DNA of 64,000 nucleotides from an uncultured Pseudomonadales bacterium (GCA_943788875.1 CALSSA010000001.1:124001-188000); one strand, 5' to 3'. Positions 1 through 8,984 are shown, numbered from the stretch's first letter. Program-made: numbers and translations. The notes: a model not told the origin generated them from the letters alone.

Positions 1-247
1 TATGATTGCCAAGCACCGCACCTAAAACACCGCCAACCACTGCGCCCTCGACAGCCCCTTCAACAGTGCGCTCGGTAACATTGACCTCGGCGGCATATTC
101 TTCACAGTCGGCAAGATCTACCTGATATTCATAGGGATCAACACCCAGAGTATCCACAATAACTTTGTCCGGCGCGCCATAGCGATGGCCATTGGCGCAA
201 CCAGAGAGAAACAGGGCAACAACAACTGACAGGCATAATTTGAGCAT
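1..247 (-). CDS. Glycine-zipper lipoprotein (3' end outside window)
   Basis: An ATG at 247 opens a frame that runs off the left edge of the window after 82 codons, so the C-terminus is missing. The N-terminus is a lipoprotein signal (MLKLCLSVVVALFLSGC) with lipobox LSGC and the modified Cys at residue 17. The mature part ends in the window with a glycine-zipper-like stretch (VEGAVEGAVVGGVLGAVLG), a pattern found in small outer-membrane or envelope lipoproteins of the 17-kDa antigen/OsmB type. The family name is an inference; a lipid-anchored envelope protein is well supported. It lies 65 bases downstream of the QmcA-like gene on the same strand. Confidence 0.75.
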   Translation of the reverse strand, partial: MLKLCLSVVVALFLSGCANGHRYGAPDKVIVDTLGVDPYEYQVDLADCEEYAAEVNVTERTVEGAVEGAVVGGVLGAVLGNH

Positions 248-312
248 GGTATTTTCCTTGTTCATTATTAGATCTTATTACCCAAACGCCTGTCAGCTAC
301 TTTGGTTGACAG

Positions 313-1164
313 TTACTTGGCGTTACTCATAATGCCGCGAACTGCTGCAGGCAGATCCGCAGGCAATACCACCAGCTTCGAATTGGGCGACGTCGACATG
401 GTCTTCATCGCGGCAATATATTGCTCGCCCAACAGGTACATCGCTGGCAGTTCTTTGTCCTGAATCGCATCGTTGACCTTGCTCAGCGCAGTTTTGGTGG
501 CTTCAGCCAGTACTACCTGAGCCTCTGCATCACGACGCGAAGCCTCCAGGCGGCCATCGGCCTCAAGGATCGCCGCAGTCTTCTCACCATCAGCGCGAGT
601 CACTGTGGCGCGACGCTGGCGCTCTGCCGCAGCCTGCTCTTCCATCGCTTGCTGCATAGTGCCACTGGGATTGATATCCTGAATCTCTACAGTTTTCAAG
701 GTAATACCCCAGTCTGCAATGTCATCTGAAATAGAGTCCTTAAGCTTGGCCTTGATCTGGTCTCTGGAAGACAGTGCATCATCCAGCGCCATTTCACCCA
801 CAATAGAACGCAATGAAGTCTGCACCAAGGTGCGAATAGCCAGCTCATAGTCTTCTACACCATAGACCGCCTTTTCCGGGCTGATAATATTGATATAGGC
901 AACTGCGTTGGCAATGATCACCACGTTATCCAAGGTAATCACTTCCTGGGAAGGAATATCCAGAACGATATCCTTGGTGGTAATTTTAAACGCAACATCA
1001 TCGATATAAGGGACGATAATATTAAGGCCTGGATTCAGAGAGCCATGGTATTTACCCAGACGCTGAATGACCCATTTAGAGCCCTGAGGCACCAGACGAA
1101 TACCTTTGAACAGAGTAATGAGAACCAGCAAAAAAACCGCAATAACAACAAAAAAACCTTCCAT
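313..1164 (-). CDS. qmcA: SPFH/stomatin-like membrane protein (QmcA family)
   Basis: This 283-residue protein has one N-terminal membrane segment (about residues 3-20) followed by a band-7/SPFH domain (about 22-190). The typical start of the domain, VPQGSKWVIQRLGKYHGSL, is clear. A long charged helical region (about 170-235, rich in A, E, R and Q) fits the oligomerising coiled coil of stomatins. Family members form large membrane-associated rings and are linked to quality control with FtsH-type proteases. The NfeD-like gene lies 20 bases upstream, the usual genetic pair. Start ATG at 1164 is preceded by an AAAAGAGG-type ribosome site. Confidence 0.9.
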   Translation of the reverse strand: MEGFFVVIAVFLLVLITLFKGIRLVPQGSKWVIQRLGKYHGSLNPGLNIIVPYIDDVAFKITTKDIVLDIPSQEVITLDNVVIIANAVAYINIISPEKAVYGVEDYELAIRTLVQTSLRSIVGEMALDDALSSRDQIKAKLKDSISDDIADWGITLKTVEIQDINPSGTMQQAMEEQAAAERQRRATVTRADGEKTAAILEADGRLEASRRDAEAQVVLAEATKTALSKVNDAIQDKELPAMYLLGEQYIAAMKTMSTSPNSKLVVLPADLPAAVRGIMSNAK

Positions 1165-1184
1165 TTTATCTATTCCTCTTTTAA

Positions 1185-1637
1185 CTAATTAAGTTTGGTA
1201 ACGACCAAAACATTTTCTGAAATTTCCTTGATATGCAGCCGGTCGCCCAGAGCAACCTCGCTGTCACAGGAAAACTCCCATTCCTCATGATCCAGTATCG
1301 GTGTGCTAAAACGCATTTTTCCATTGCTGGTTTCGGTAGGCAATTTGATGACCTGACCCGCCTCACCGATAGCAGATTCCTGCGCCAGGCCCTGCTGATT
1401 ATGTGCAACCATCTTCGGCTTAATCACCAAAAACCAGAACACGGTAAAACCCACAGATGAAACCGTCCACAGCAGCAGCTGCCAGTTAAAGCTCATATCC
1501 ACCGCCATACTGACCAAGCCCACCAGAATAGCGCCCAACCCAAACCACATAATGGTAAAACTGGGGATAAAAATCTCCGCAATCACCAGTAAAATCCCAA
1601 ATACCAACCAGTGCCAGTAAAGCATGTGCATATCCAT
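1185..1637 (-). CDS. NfeD-family short membrane protein (YbbK/YbbL type)
   Basis: This 150-residue protein has two or three hydrophobic segments in its first ~75 residues (WHWLVFGILLVIAEIFIPSF, then a second pair around WLLLWTVSSVGFTVFWFLVI). A short soluble OB-fold-like domain makes up the C-terminal half. This is the layout of truncated NfeD proteins, which lack the ClpP-like protease domain. NfeD proteins are nearly always encoded beside SPFH proteins and act with them in membrane organisation. Here it is 20 bases upstream of qmcA and probably co-transcribed with it. Exact function is not known for the family. Confidence 0.85.
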   Translation of the reverse strand: MDMHMLYWHWLVFGILLVIAEIFIPSFTIMWFGLGAILVGLVSMAVDMSFNWQLLLWTVSSVGFTVFWFLVIKPKMVAHNQQGLAQESAIGEAGQVIKLPTETSNGKMRFSTPILDHEEWEFSCDSEVALGDRLHIKEISENVLVVTKLN

Positions 1638-1685
1638 TTAATTTTTCCTTATGAAACCGTGTTCGAAGGATAACAAAGTTGAGCT

Positions 1686-2132
1686 CTAGACTGCATCTAT
1701 TTCTAACCCCATAATCAGCGCATCTTCGCGCCCAAATTGTGTTTTGTAATAGTCGCGACGCTCAGCAATCTGCACAAAACCCAACTGCTGATAAAGCCTG
1801 ATCGCTGGAATATTTGATACTCTCACTTCTAGATAGAAATTTTTAATAGCCGCTGGCAGCTGCTCAATCATCGCGGCCAACAATTGGCGGCCCAGACCCT
1901 GGCCCTGTATATCCGGATGAACAGCAATATTATGCAGCTCCGCCTGATCCAGCACAGTAGCGACCACCGCAAAACCCAGCATATCGTCCTCTGTAACCAT
2001 CACATAGCCAGAAGCCAGGCTCTGTTGAAACTGTTGTTTGCTCCAGGCTGAAGCTGATGTGGATGACTCAATCGCGCAGACCTGATCCAGATCCGCAACA
2101 TGCATTGGCCGAATCGAATAATTGTTGGTCAA
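1686..2132 (-). CDS. rimI: [Ribosomal protein S18]-alanine N-acetyltransferase
   Basis: This GNAT acetyltransferase of 148 residues has motif A at VHPDIQGQGLGRQLLAAMIE, where the acetyl-CoA pyrophosphate binds, and a C-terminal LGFVQIAERRDYY segment typical of RimI. RimI acetylates the N-terminal alanine of ribosomal protein S18. Its ATG overlaps the last four bases of the upstream gene (ATGA, 2129-2132), indicating translational coupling. The pairing with a HolD-like gene is the same as holD-rimI in Escherichia coli, which supports both assignments. Interestingly, the substrate gene rpsR is also in this window (15675-15902). Confidence 0.92.
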   Translation of the reverse strand: MTNNYSIRPMHVADLDQVCAIESSTSASAWSKQQFQQSLASGYVMVTEDDMLGFAVVATVLDQAELHNIAVHPDIQGQGLGRQLLAAMIEQLPAAIKNFYLEVRVSNIPAIRLYQQLGFVQIAERRDYYKTQFGREDALIMGLEIDAV

Positions 2133-2893
2133 GAGTCTGCTTTGTGAACGAGACGCATGGGCGAGAGATAACGAATCGTCTGCCAGGTTTGGCGCTTGTA
2201 TTCAGGCTTATCAATCATCGCCTGCAGCGATGGCACCAGCAGCACAGTCACCTGACCGAAGATATCGACCTGACCATTGCTCACAGCGCCCCGCTGTTCT
2301 TTATCCAATAGCCACTCAGCAGCAAGATCACCCAGCAATAGAACAAGCTCGGCGCCTTTACTTTCAATTCTGGCCTTAAGCATAGTAGCCAGGAATCCGC
2401 GCACCTCAGCTTCATCCCCTTGCATATTGGCATGGGGAGGCCATTCCACCAGTTCCATCTGCGGCAGTTGGCCACCACCCTGCCCCATGGCCAGCAGAAT
2501 ATTGTCGAGCAATAAAATCTGCGCCGGATCAGGCAGCTGCTCATCTATGGATGAGCACACCAATAGTTTTTCGCTGGCCTGCCACAGAGCAAACTTCAGC
2601 GCGATATTTTCCTCTGGCTCTATACTTTCGACCTCTGCCCCCACGCTGCCTTTTTGCGGAGCTAGAGACGCGGACATCACATCAGATCGCATCCCCACCT
2701 GGGGCTTACCCTCAAGCCCTATATTAACCAGCTCGGCCATGGACTTTTGCTGTTTCTCAGTACTTATCGGCTGACTGACCTGTGGAGCAGCGACAGGACT
2801 TACTGCCGCCGGCGCTACCACAGGCAAATCTCTGCCCACATATTGGACAATGCCCAATTTTTGCAAGTATTGATTGCGCAGCGCGTGAGTCAT
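2129..2893 (-). CDS. holD: DNA polymerase III psi subunit, long form (HolD-like)
   Basis: This 254-residue protein starts with RNQYLQKLGIVQYVGRDLP, which resembles the N-terminus of E. coli HolD (LQQLGITQW), the region that binds the tau/gamma clamp loader. A low-complexity Ala/Pro/Gln linker (about 25-90) follows, then a folded domain (about 95-250). The end, VPSLQAMIDKPEYKRQTWQTI, recalls both the HolD C-terminus and the uracil-glycosylase-like fold known for psi. E. coli psi is only ~137 residues; Pseudomonas psi is about twice that size, like this one. It overlaps rimI by four bases and ends against the leuA stop region. It could alternatively be annotated as an uncharacterised UDG-like protein. 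The gene order argues for holD. Confidence 0.7.
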   Translation of the reverse strand: MTHALRNQYLQKLGIVQYVGRDLPVVAPAAVSPVAAPQVSQPISTEKQQKSMAELVNIGLEGKPQVGMRSDVMSASLAPQKGSVGAEVESIEPEENIALKFALWQASEKLLVCSSIDEQLPDPAQILLLDNILLAMGQGGGQLPQMELVEWPPHANMQGDEAEVRGFLATMLKARIESKGAELVLLLGDLAAEWLLDKEQRGAVSNGQVDIFGQVTVLLVPSLQAMIDKPEYKRQTWQTIRYLSPMRLVHKADS

Positions 2894-4440
2894 TAGACTC
2901 CGCCAAGCTGCGGGTGCAAACGCCCGGGATTGCGCATTAGAGTCAGCGCATTAACATAGGCCTTGGCACTGGCCAACAGAATATCTGTATCGGCACCCTG
3001 ACCATTAATAATCCGGCCATTCTTCTCTAGGCGCACAGTGACCTCGCCCTGAGAATCAGTACCCTGAGTCACTGCATTGACAGAATACAGCTGCAACTTA
3101 GTCTCACTGTTAACCAGCTTTTCAATCGCATTAAAGATCGCATCAACAGCACCATCACCGCTGGCTTCAGCGCTATGGTCTTTTTCATGGTAACGAATAC
3201 CAATTTTGGCATGGGGTGACTGGCCACTTTTGCTCAACACTTCCAGTTCAGTCACAGTCAACGCATCATCTTCAGTACCCATTTGTACATCAGATACTAG
3301 TGCCTGCAGATCCTCATCAAAGATCTCGCGCTTCTTGTCCGCCAACTCTTTAAAGCGCACAAAGGCCTGATTAAATTCTTCTTTGCTATCAAAGCTAATA
3401 TTGAGCTCCTCGAGACGCGCAGCAAATGCAGCACGCCCAGACAGCTTGCCCAGAGACAGTTTATTGGTGCTCCAGCCAACATCTTCCGCCTTCATAATTT
3501 CATAGGTTTCACGGAATTTTAAAATGCCATCCTGGTGGATCCCAGATTCATGGGCGAAGGCATTGGCGCCAACAATAGCTTTGTTCGGCTGCACCGGAAA
3601 ACCAGTAATGCTGGAAACCAAACGCGAGGTCGGCACAATATGCACAGTGTCTATATCAGTCGTCACCGGGAACACATCATGTCTGGTACGAATTGCCATC
3701 ACCAACTCCTCAAGAGAGGCATTGCCCGCACGCTCACCCAAACCATTGATGGTACATTCAACCTGTCGTGCACCGGCCTTCACCGCACTCAGGCTATTGG
3801 CCACAGCCAGACCCAAGTCATTGTGACAATGCACCGAGAAAACAGCCTTATCTGCATTGGGTACAGTGTTGAGCAGGCGCTCAATCATTGCACCATATTC
3901 ACCGGGATCAGAATAACCCACAGTATCCGGTAGATTAATTGTGCGCGCACCGGCATTAATCACCGCCTCAGTGATACGGCACATAAAATCAAATTCGGTA
4001 CGGCTGGCATCTTCCAGTGAAAATTCCACATCATCAATCAAACCGCGAGCCATTTTTACCGCCCCCACAGCCTGCTCCAAAACCTGATCCGGTTCCATTT
4101 GCAGCTTGTGCTTCATATGGATGGGAGAGGTCGCAATAAAGGTGTGGATTCGTCCGGCATTAGCACCAGCCAGTGCCTCGGCAGCCCGTTCAATATCACC
4201 TCTGATCGCACGCGACAGACTGCAGATACGGCTGTCGGTAACGGTATTGGCAATCGCCTGCACCGCCTCAAAATCCCCCTGACTGGAGATCGCAAAACCC
4301 GCTTCGATCACATCGACGCGCATTTTTTCTAAGGCCCTGGCAATACGGACTTTTTCATCTTTGGTCATTGACGCGCCGGGGCTCTGCTCTCCGTCGCGCA
4401 ATGTGGTATCAAAAATAACTAATTTATCTTTTGAGCTCAT
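2893..4440 (-). CDS. leuA: 2-isopropylmalate synthase
   Basis: This 515-residue enzyme condenses acetyl-CoA with 2-ketoisovalerate in the first committed step of leucine synthesis. The N-terminal DRE-TIM barrel opens with [17 protein letters not shown] (metal- and ketoacid-binding DTTLRDGEQ). The metal-binding [15 protein letters not shown] follows near residue 205, and [13 protein letters not shown] near 235. The C-terminal part (about 390-515) matches the LeuA allosteric regulatory domain that binds leucine. The start has a good ribosome site (AAGGGAAGAAC). It is preceded by a leucine-rich leader peptide and a hairpin, so attenuation is likely on top of feedback inhibition. The stop touches the holD start codon. 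Confidence 0.97.
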   Translation of the reverse strand: MSSKDKLVIFDTTLRDGEQSPGASMTKDEKVRIARALEKMRVDVIEAGFAISSQGDFEAVQAIANTVTDSRICSLSRAIRGDIERAAEALAGANAGRIHTFIATSPIHMKHKLQMEPDQVLEQAVGAVKMARGLIDDVEFSLEDASRTEFDFMCRITEAVINAGARTINLPDTVGYSDPGEYGAMIERLLNTVPNADKAVFSVHCHNDLGLAVANSLSAVKAGARQVECTINGLGERAGNASLEELVMAIRTRHDVFPVTTDIDTVHIVPTSRLVSSITGFPVQPNKAIVGANAFAHESGIHQDGILKFRETYEIMKAEDVGWSTNKLSLGKLSGRAAFAARLEELNISFDSKEEFNQAFVRFKELADKKREIFDEDLQALVSDVQMGTEDDALTVTELEVLSKSGQSPHAKIGIRYHEKDHSAEASGDGAVDAIFNAIEKLVNSETKLQLYSVNAVTQGTDSQGEVTVRLEKNGRIINGQGADTDILLASAKAYVNALTLMRNPGRLHPQLGGV

Positions 4441-4486
4441 GTTCTTCCCTTCCCTCTATGTCGCCGAGACAGTTCTCAACGCCACT

Positions 4487-4524
4487 ATAAAACAAAATAC
4501 ATTTTCCCCCTGCAGGGGATGAAA
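4487..4524 (-). terminator. Candidate leuA attenuator hairpin
   Basis: Between the leader peptide and leuA the minus strand reads TTTC-AT-CCCC-TGCA-GGGG-GAAA, a stem with a small bulge, followed a few bases later by TATTTTGTTTTAT. It sits 60 bases after the leader-peptide stop. A second stem, TGCCC-TAAG-GGGCA, spans the leader stop codon, and its GGGG could pair with the terminator's CCCC as an antiterminator. The U tract is not directly adjacent to the stem, so the call is tentative. Confidence 0.45.
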
Positions 4525-4584
4525 TTCAACGCATGTTTATGCGCTGCACGAAATTTTTTGATGAGGTATAACGATAGATGCCCC

Positions 4585-4668
4585 TTAGGGCAGGAGAAGC
4601 AGACCACGAGCAGAGGCAGCAGAGACAAAGCTGCTGTTGGCGACAAACCTGTTGCTGTAGTTATTCAT
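4585..4668 (-). CDS. leuL: leu operon leader peptide
   Basis: A 27-codon frame, ATG at 4668 to TAA at 4585, lies 145 bases upstream of leuA. It encodes a peptide ending RGLLLLP-stop: four consecutive leucine codons (CTG CTT CTC CTG) just before the stop. This is the hallmark of ribosome-mediated attenuation of leucine biosynthesis. Low charged tRNA-Leu would stall the ribosome at those codons and change the folding of the downstream RNA. The leucine run overlaps a stem (TGCCC/GGGCA) and a terminator-like hairpin follows. The ribosome-binding site is weak. The peptide is unlikely to have a function of its own. Confidence 0.8.
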   Translation of the reverse strand: MNNYSNRFVANSSFVSAASARGLLLLP

Positions 4669-4727
4669 AGGAGTATTCAAACAGTTTTTAGTCACAATGC
4701 CAAGGGCAATTGCATTAATCCTTTTTA

Positions 4728-5513
4728 TTAGTCCTTAGCGGGCAAACGCATACCCAACTTCTTCGCCAGCCAGATAATAGGTGCAGAAAAGCTAAACACC
4801 ATTGCCATAGCAAATAAAATACGTGGTGGATCAATCGTGATAACCACAAACACCATGGCCACAGACAGAATCACAATAAAGGGAACCTTGCCGCGCATAT
4901 CAATTTCTTTAAAGCTTGGATACTTGAAGTTAGATACCATCAGTAAGCCAGCAACGGCAGTCAAAACTGCCCCCAGTATCGATAATCCAACAGAGGGTTC
5001 TAAGCTATAGGTCGACCATACAAAACCAGCCACCAGAGCAGCAGCAGCTGGACTCGGCAAACCGGTAAACACCTTGTTATCGGAATTCTCTGCCTGGACA
5101 TTAAATCGGGCCAGACGCAGCGCACCGCATGAAGCATAGACAAAGGCAGCAGCCAGACCCAAAGTACCCAGGTCGCTGACGCCCCAGCCATAGGCCACGA
5201 CTGCAGGTGCGACACCAAAAGAAACCATATCCGAGAGACTGTCATACTGGACGCCAAAGGCGCTCTGAGTATTAGTCATGCGCGCGACGCGACCATCCAG
5301 ACCATCAAAAACCATCGCCGTAAAAATAGCGATTGCCGCCAGCTCATACTTGCCACTAAAGCCGGAAAGCACCGCGTAAAAGCCCGCAAAAAGCGCACCG
5401 GTGGTGAGCAGGTTAGGCAGCAAATAAATACCTTTGCGCCGCGCTGGACTTTCCCCAGAGGCTGTACCCTTGAGCTCCACGATCTTTTCTTCTGCTGATG
5501 ATTTCTTGGTCAT
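4728..5513 (-). CDS. pssA: CDP-diacylglycerol-serine O-phosphatidyltransferase
   Basis: This 261-residue integral membrane enzyme makes phosphatidylserine, the precursor of phosphatidylethanolamine. It carries the CDP-alcohol phosphotransferase signature near residues 88-110: FDGLDGRVARMTNTQSAFG, continuing to the second pair of catalytic aspartates in YDSLSDMVSFG. Six or more hydrophobic segments follow. The type (multi-spanning, CDP-alcohol family) is the Gram-positive/Pseudomonas-like PssA, not the E. coli PLD-type enzyme. It is transcribed toward leuA and separated from it by the leuL leader region. The ilvBH genes lie upstream beyond the phosphatase gene, an order related to ilv-pssA-leuA in pseudomonads. 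Confidence 0.93.
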   Translation of the reverse strand: MTKKSSAEEKIVELKGTASGESPARRKGIYLLPNLLTTGALFAGFYAVLSGFSGKYELAAIAIFTAMVFDGLDGRVARMTNTQSAFGVQYDSLSDMVSFGVAPAVVAYGWGVSDLGTLGLAAAFVYASCGALRLARFNVQAENSDNKVFTGLPSPAAAALVAGFVWSTYSLEPSVGLSILGAVLTAVAGLLMVSNFKYPSFKEIDMRGKVPFIVILSVAMVFVVITIDPPRILFAMAMVFSFSAPIIWLAKKLGMRLPAKD

Positions 5514-5563
5514 GATTCTCTACCCCTACTGCCAGATACTGCAAAGGACCGCATTATAGCCTA

Positions 5564-6352
5564 TTAGGCCTGCAAAAAACTGTCTTGCATCAGATCCAGA
5601 TCGGCCTGAGATAAGCCGAGCGCTGTGGTGAGGTAATTTTTGACATCGCCGTACTCAGCATCAATGGCCTCGAGAAAGGCAACAATATTGTCCTGATGCA
5701 CTGAGCAATAGGGAATCAACCAGGATCGATCCCACTTCTCCACCTTGGCATCACGCAGATGGCCTTCAACAATATCAATCAAGCGCGACGAATCGTAATG
5801 CTCAAGAGTCAGCATATAGTCATCAACAATAGTCTGCCTGGGTACATCCAAAGCCGAGAGTATCAGCGCCGCTGCCATGCCAGTGCGATCTTTACCAGCA
5901 GAGCAGTGGAACACCGAACCACCCTGCGCATTATCGACAATATGGCGCATAAAGCGGCTAAAGGCTGGGATTACCACCTTAATACAGGAGCGGTAGGAAT
6001 TGACCACCAGCTGATGGGATGACTCAGCACTGAGCTCTCCCTCAAACAGAAACTCCCAAAAGCGCGAGATATCGCCAATAGAAATTTGATAGTCATCGAC
6101 AAACTCAGCGCGAATTGCACAGCTGGGATTCTGGGTCTGCTCTTCGACACGGCGAAAATCATGAATCTGGCTAACACCAATCTGCTCAAGCACATCCAAA
6201 TCACCATCAGTCAGGTTGGCCAAATGACCGCAGCGCATTATTTTTCGCCACTTAACAGTGCGCCCCTGATTATTGACATAGCCGCCAATATCGCGGAAAT
6301 TAATACCACCATCCAGTGGCACCAGCCTGGTTTCTGTCTGTGCTGCGCTCAT
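5564..6352 (-). CDS. Tyrosine/serine phosphatase-like protein (Y_phosphatase3 family)
   Basis: A cysteine-based phosphatase of 262 residues. The P-loop CX5R is present as HCSAGKDRTGM, preceded by the family's N-terminal NFRDIGGY motif. Such proteins (DSP/Y_phosphatase3, related to Mycobacterium PtpB) hydrolyse phosphotyrosine or phosphoinositides; the substrate here cannot be inferred. A longer frame opens at 6418, but that ATG lies inside the ilvH terminator. ATG at 6352 has a GAGGGATAGC ribosome site and gives MSAAQTETRL, so it is preferred; 6364 is another option. It sits between ilvH and pssA, probably with its own promoter. Confidence 0.82.
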   Translation of the reverse strand: MSAAQTETRLVPLDGGINFRDIGGYVNNQGRTVKWRKIMRCGHLANLTDGDLDVLEQIGVSQIHDFRRVEEQTQNPSCAIRAEFVDDYQISIGDISRFWEFLFEGELSAESSHQLVVNSYRSCIKVVIPAFSRFMRHIVDNAQGGSVFHCSAGKDRTGMAAALILSALDVPRQTIVDDYMLTLEHYDSSRLIDIVEGHLRDAKVEKWDRSWLIPYCSVHQDNIVAFLEAIDAEYGDVKNYLTTALGLSQADLDLMQDSFLQA

Positions 6353-6397
6353 GCTATCCCTCATCCAGTTAATTATTAATATTTCATTTACGGGCTG

Positions 6398-6430
6398 TAA
6401 AACAAAACAGCTCCCCATAAGGGGAGCCGT
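6398..6430 (-). terminator. Rho-independent terminator of ilvBH
   Basis: The minus strand forms a 10-bp stem ACGGCTCCCC/GGGGAGCTGT (one G-U pair) with loop TTAT, immediately followed by TTTTGTTTTAC. It lies 40 bases after the ilvH stop codon and overlaps the first possible start of the phosphatase gene, which argues against that start. Confidence 0.85.
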
Positions 6431-6469
6431 TAGTTATCTATTTAAAACTCATCTTAAAGCAGGCTGCTC

Positions 6470-6964
6470 TTAGACACGGAGGAATTTATCGCCGCGGGCA
6501 ATCCCAGACACACCGGACCGAACCACTTCCATAATACCAATCTCGCGCACCGCTTCAATAAAGGCATCCAGTTTCTCGCTATCACCAGCCAACTGTACCG
6601 TATAAGTATTAGGTGTCACATCGACAATAGTACCGCGGAAAATCTCGACACAGCTTTTCACTTCAGCGCGAATATCATTATCCGACGCCTTCAGCTTTAC
6701 CAGCATCAACTCACGCTCAATATGAGGGCCAACAGTAAGATCCACCACCTTAATAGTGTCGATCAGCTTGTGTAGCTGCTTAACAATCTGCTCCGCCATA
6801 TGATCATCACCCTGAGTGGTCAGGGTAAGACGAGACAGAGTATCGTCATCGGTGGGCGCAACGGTCAGCGTATCAATATTGTAACCGCGCTGGGAAAACA
6901 GCCCGACAACCCGTGAAAGCGCACCGGATTCATTTTCCAGCAGTATAGAAATTATACGTTTCAT
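6470..6964 (-). CDS. ilvH: Acetolactate synthase small (regulatory) subunit
   Basis: 164 residues. The N-terminal ACT domain begins [20 protein letters not shown], with the valine-binding ACT fold in the first ~75 residues. A C-terminal domain (about 80-164) activates the catalytic subunit. The protein confers valine feedback inhibition on acetolactate synthase. ATG at 6964 shares one base with the ilvB stop (TAATG), the usual coupled arrangement. A longer frame starting at 6991 would add nine non-conserved residues inside ilvB and is rejected. Followed by a strong terminator. Confidence 0.95.
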   Translation of the reverse strand: MKRIISILLENESGALSRVVGLFSQRGYNIDTLTVAPTDDDTLSRLTLTTQGDDHMAEQIVKQLHKLIDTIKVVDLTVGPHIERELMLVKLKASDNDIRAEVKSCVEIFRGTIVDVTPNTYTVQLAGDSEKLDAFIEAVREIGIMEVVRSGVSGIARGDKFLRV

Positions 6965-8700
6965 TAGGCTCTCTCCGTCTTGTTCAGCCACAGATCGCGC
7001 ATCGACCCACCAGGTACTTGCATAGGGTAAACATGCTCAGAGCGGTCCACGCAGATATCCATAAACACAGTGCGATCTTTCATCGCAAAGCATTCGCGCA
7101 TCTTCTCTTCCAGTTCATCCAGATGGGTAATTTTCATACCCACATGACCATAGGCCTCGGCCAACTTAACAAAGTCCGGCAACGAGTCCTCATACACAGA
7201 CTCCGAATAACGGCTGCTGTAATTCATATCCTGCCACTGGCGAACCATACCCAGCGCTGCATTATTCAGGTTAATAATTTTGACCGGCAGATTGTGTTGA
7301 GTGCAGGTAGACAGTTCCTGAATACACATCTGGATACTACCTTCACCGGTGACACAGGCCACGTCTGTGTCAGGGAATGCTCGCTTGCAACCCATAGCTG
7401 CAGGCAGGCCAAAGCCCATGGTGCCCAGACCACCGGAGTTAATCCACATGCGCGGCTTATCAAACAGATAATACTGCGCAGCAAACATCTGGTGCTGACC
7501 AACATCCGAAGTGACAATAGCCTCACCCCCAGTAATCTTGTACAGCATCTTGATCACATCCTGGGGCTTGATGCAGGTGCCTGAACTGGGCTCATAGCGA
7601 GACTCAGTATAGATACCTTTATCAGCACGCCATTGGTCAATCTGCTGCCACCATTCTGCCAGCGCCTCAGCATCTGGCTCGATATCCAGCTGCTCAGCAA
7701 TGCTCAACATCTCAGTCAGAACCGAGGTACAGGTGCCAACAATCGGGATATGGGCCTCAATATTTTTCGATACCGTCGTCGGATCAACATCAACATGGAT
7801 AATCGTTGCATGGGGACAGAATTTTTCCAGATCATTGGTCACTCGATCATCAAAGCGAGCGCCCACAGCAAAAATCACATCGGCATGGTGCATAGCCGTA
7901 TTGGCCTCGTAAGTACCATGCATGCCCAGCATGCCTAGATACTGCTGATCAGTGCCCGGATAGCCACCCAGACCCATCAGCGTATTGGTGACTGGAAAAT
8001 TAAGCTTCTTAGCCAAAGCAATCAAATGCTCCGCCGCATTGTCGATAACAATGCCACCGCCGGTATAGATTACCGGACGCTTGGCACCCAGTAGAGTCTT
8101 AACAGCACGCTTAATCTGCCCGCGATGACCCTTATCGGTCGGCTGATAAGAGCGCATTTTGGTTTCAGTTGGCCATTCATAGGCAACCTTATAACTGGGG
8201 TCAGTGACATCTTTAGGGATATCCACAACCACAGGACCAGGACGGCCAGTAGAGGCAATATAGTAAGCTTTGGCAATGGTCTCGGCGATATCTTCAGCGC
8301 GAGTCACCAAAAAGCTGTGCTTAACAATAGGTCGTGAAACACCGACCATATCGGTTTCCTGAAAGGCGTCCTGACCGATCTTGGACAGCGGCACCTGACC
8401 AGAGATAACCACCATTGGAATAGAATCCATGTAGGCAGTCGCAATACCAGTGATCGCATTGGTAGCACCGGGACCAGAGGTCACCAGCGCAGTACCCACT
8501 TCACCAGTGGCGCGGGAAAATCCGTCCGCAGCATGCACAGCAGCCTGCTCATGACGAACTAAAATATGGAAGACGTCATCCTGTCGATACAGGGCGTCAT
8601 AGATATGCAGAGCGGCACCGCCGGGGTAACCCCAAACGTCTTTAACGCCTGCGTCTTTTAAAGCGCGGATTAAAATATCACCGCCAGATAAGAGTTCCAC
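6964..8700 (-). CDS. ilvB: Acetolactate synthase large (catalytic) subunit
   Basis: 578-residue thiamine-diphosphate enzyme making acetolactate and acetohydroxybutyrate for valine, leucine and isoleucine synthesis. Visible landmarks: [14 protein letters not shown] and the catalytic glutamate in [12 protein letters not shown] near residue 50. The ThDP/Mg motif region [20 protein letters not shown] lies around residue 460. Length and order of the three domains (N-terminal Pyr, central FAD-like, C-terminal PP) match IlvB/IlvI. The start is GTG at 8700 with GAGGAC six bases upstream. A ~250-base leader separates the putative promoter from the start, which suggests regulation in the leader. Confidence 0.96.
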   Translation of the reverse strand: MELLSGGDILIRALKDAGVKDVWGYPGGAALHIYDALYRQDDVFHILVRHEQAAVHAADGFSRATGEVGTALVTSGPGATNAITGIATAYMDSIPMVVISGQVPLSKIGQDAFQETDMVGVSRPIVKHSFLVTRAEDIAETIAKAYYIASTGRPGPVVVDIPKDVTDPSYKVAYEWPTETKMRSYQPTDKGHRGQIKRAVKTLLGAKRPVIYTGGGIVIDNAAEHLIALAKKLNFPVTNTLMGLGGYPGTDQQYLGMLGMHGTYEANTAMHHADVIFAVGARFDDRVTNDLEKFCPHATIIHVDVDPTTVSKNIEAHIPIVGTCTSVLTEMLSIAEQLDIEPDAEALAEWWQQIDQWRADKGIYTESRYEPSSGTCIKPQDVIKMLYKITGGEAIVTSDVGQHQMFAAQYYLFDKPRMWINSGGLGTMGFGLPAAMGCKRAFPDTDVACVTGEGSIQMCIQELSTCTQHNLPVKIINLNNAALGMVRQWQDMNYSSRYSESVYEDSLPDFVKLAEAYGHVGMKITHLDELEEKMRECFAMKDRTVFMDICVDRSEHVYPMQVPGGSMRDLWLNKTERA

Positions 8701-8824
8701 AATATGTCCTCAACTAAATTAATCTATCGTGCAGATAGAAGGACCGTTCACAGAGGCGGAAAAAGCTGAAGCACCAAAAGGGACACCGCAGATTGCGGCT
8801 AATTCCAGTCACACCGGTAAGTGC

Positions 8825-8896
8825 TTATGACTGTCGCTGGCGTCTAACTATGCTTTGGATAAAAGCAGTGCCATCTCTATTGATGACCAGCGGCAT
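8825..8896 (-). CDS. Possible ilvB leader peptide
   Basis: Within the long ilvB leader (8701-8956) a 23-codon frame begins MPLVIN and later has FIQSIV, so it holds branched-chain codons Leu-Val-Ile, Ile and Ile-Val. A shorter overlapping frame at 8848-8874 encodes MALLLSKA with three leucines. Neither has a strong ribosome site, and the density of regulatory codons is much lower than in known ivbL or ilv leaders. A small hairpin (CCGCA-ATC-TGCGG followed by TGTCCCTTTT) lies downstream at about 8780-8792. Treat as a hypothesis. Nothing else recognisable was seen in the 8701-9075 gap apart from the promoter. Confidence 0.3.
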   Translation of the reverse strand: MPLVINRDGTAFIQSIVRRQRQS

Positions 8897-8956
8897 GGGT
8901 TACGCCAATCTGGTACTAGGACTAGTAATCCTGTCAATTCGACAAAGATTGGGCGC

Positions 8957-8984
8957 AATTTAACAGTTTTTGCACATTAGTCAA
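8957..8984 (-). promoter_or_regulatory. Candidate sigma-70 promoter for ilvBH
   Basis: Minus strand TTGACT, 16 bases, TAAATT. It would start transcription near 8950, about 250 bases before ilvB, leaving room for an attenuator-type leader. Confidence 0.5.

Noticed and set aside
4519-4731. A 70-codon plus-strand frame in the pssA-leuA gap
   Set aside because: It lies opposite the leucine leader and attenuator, which have much stronger support.
6353-6418. Longer start of the phosphatase gene at 6418
   Set aside because: The ATG lies within the stem of the ilvH terminator and the extra 22 residues look non-conserved; 6352 has a proper ribosome site.
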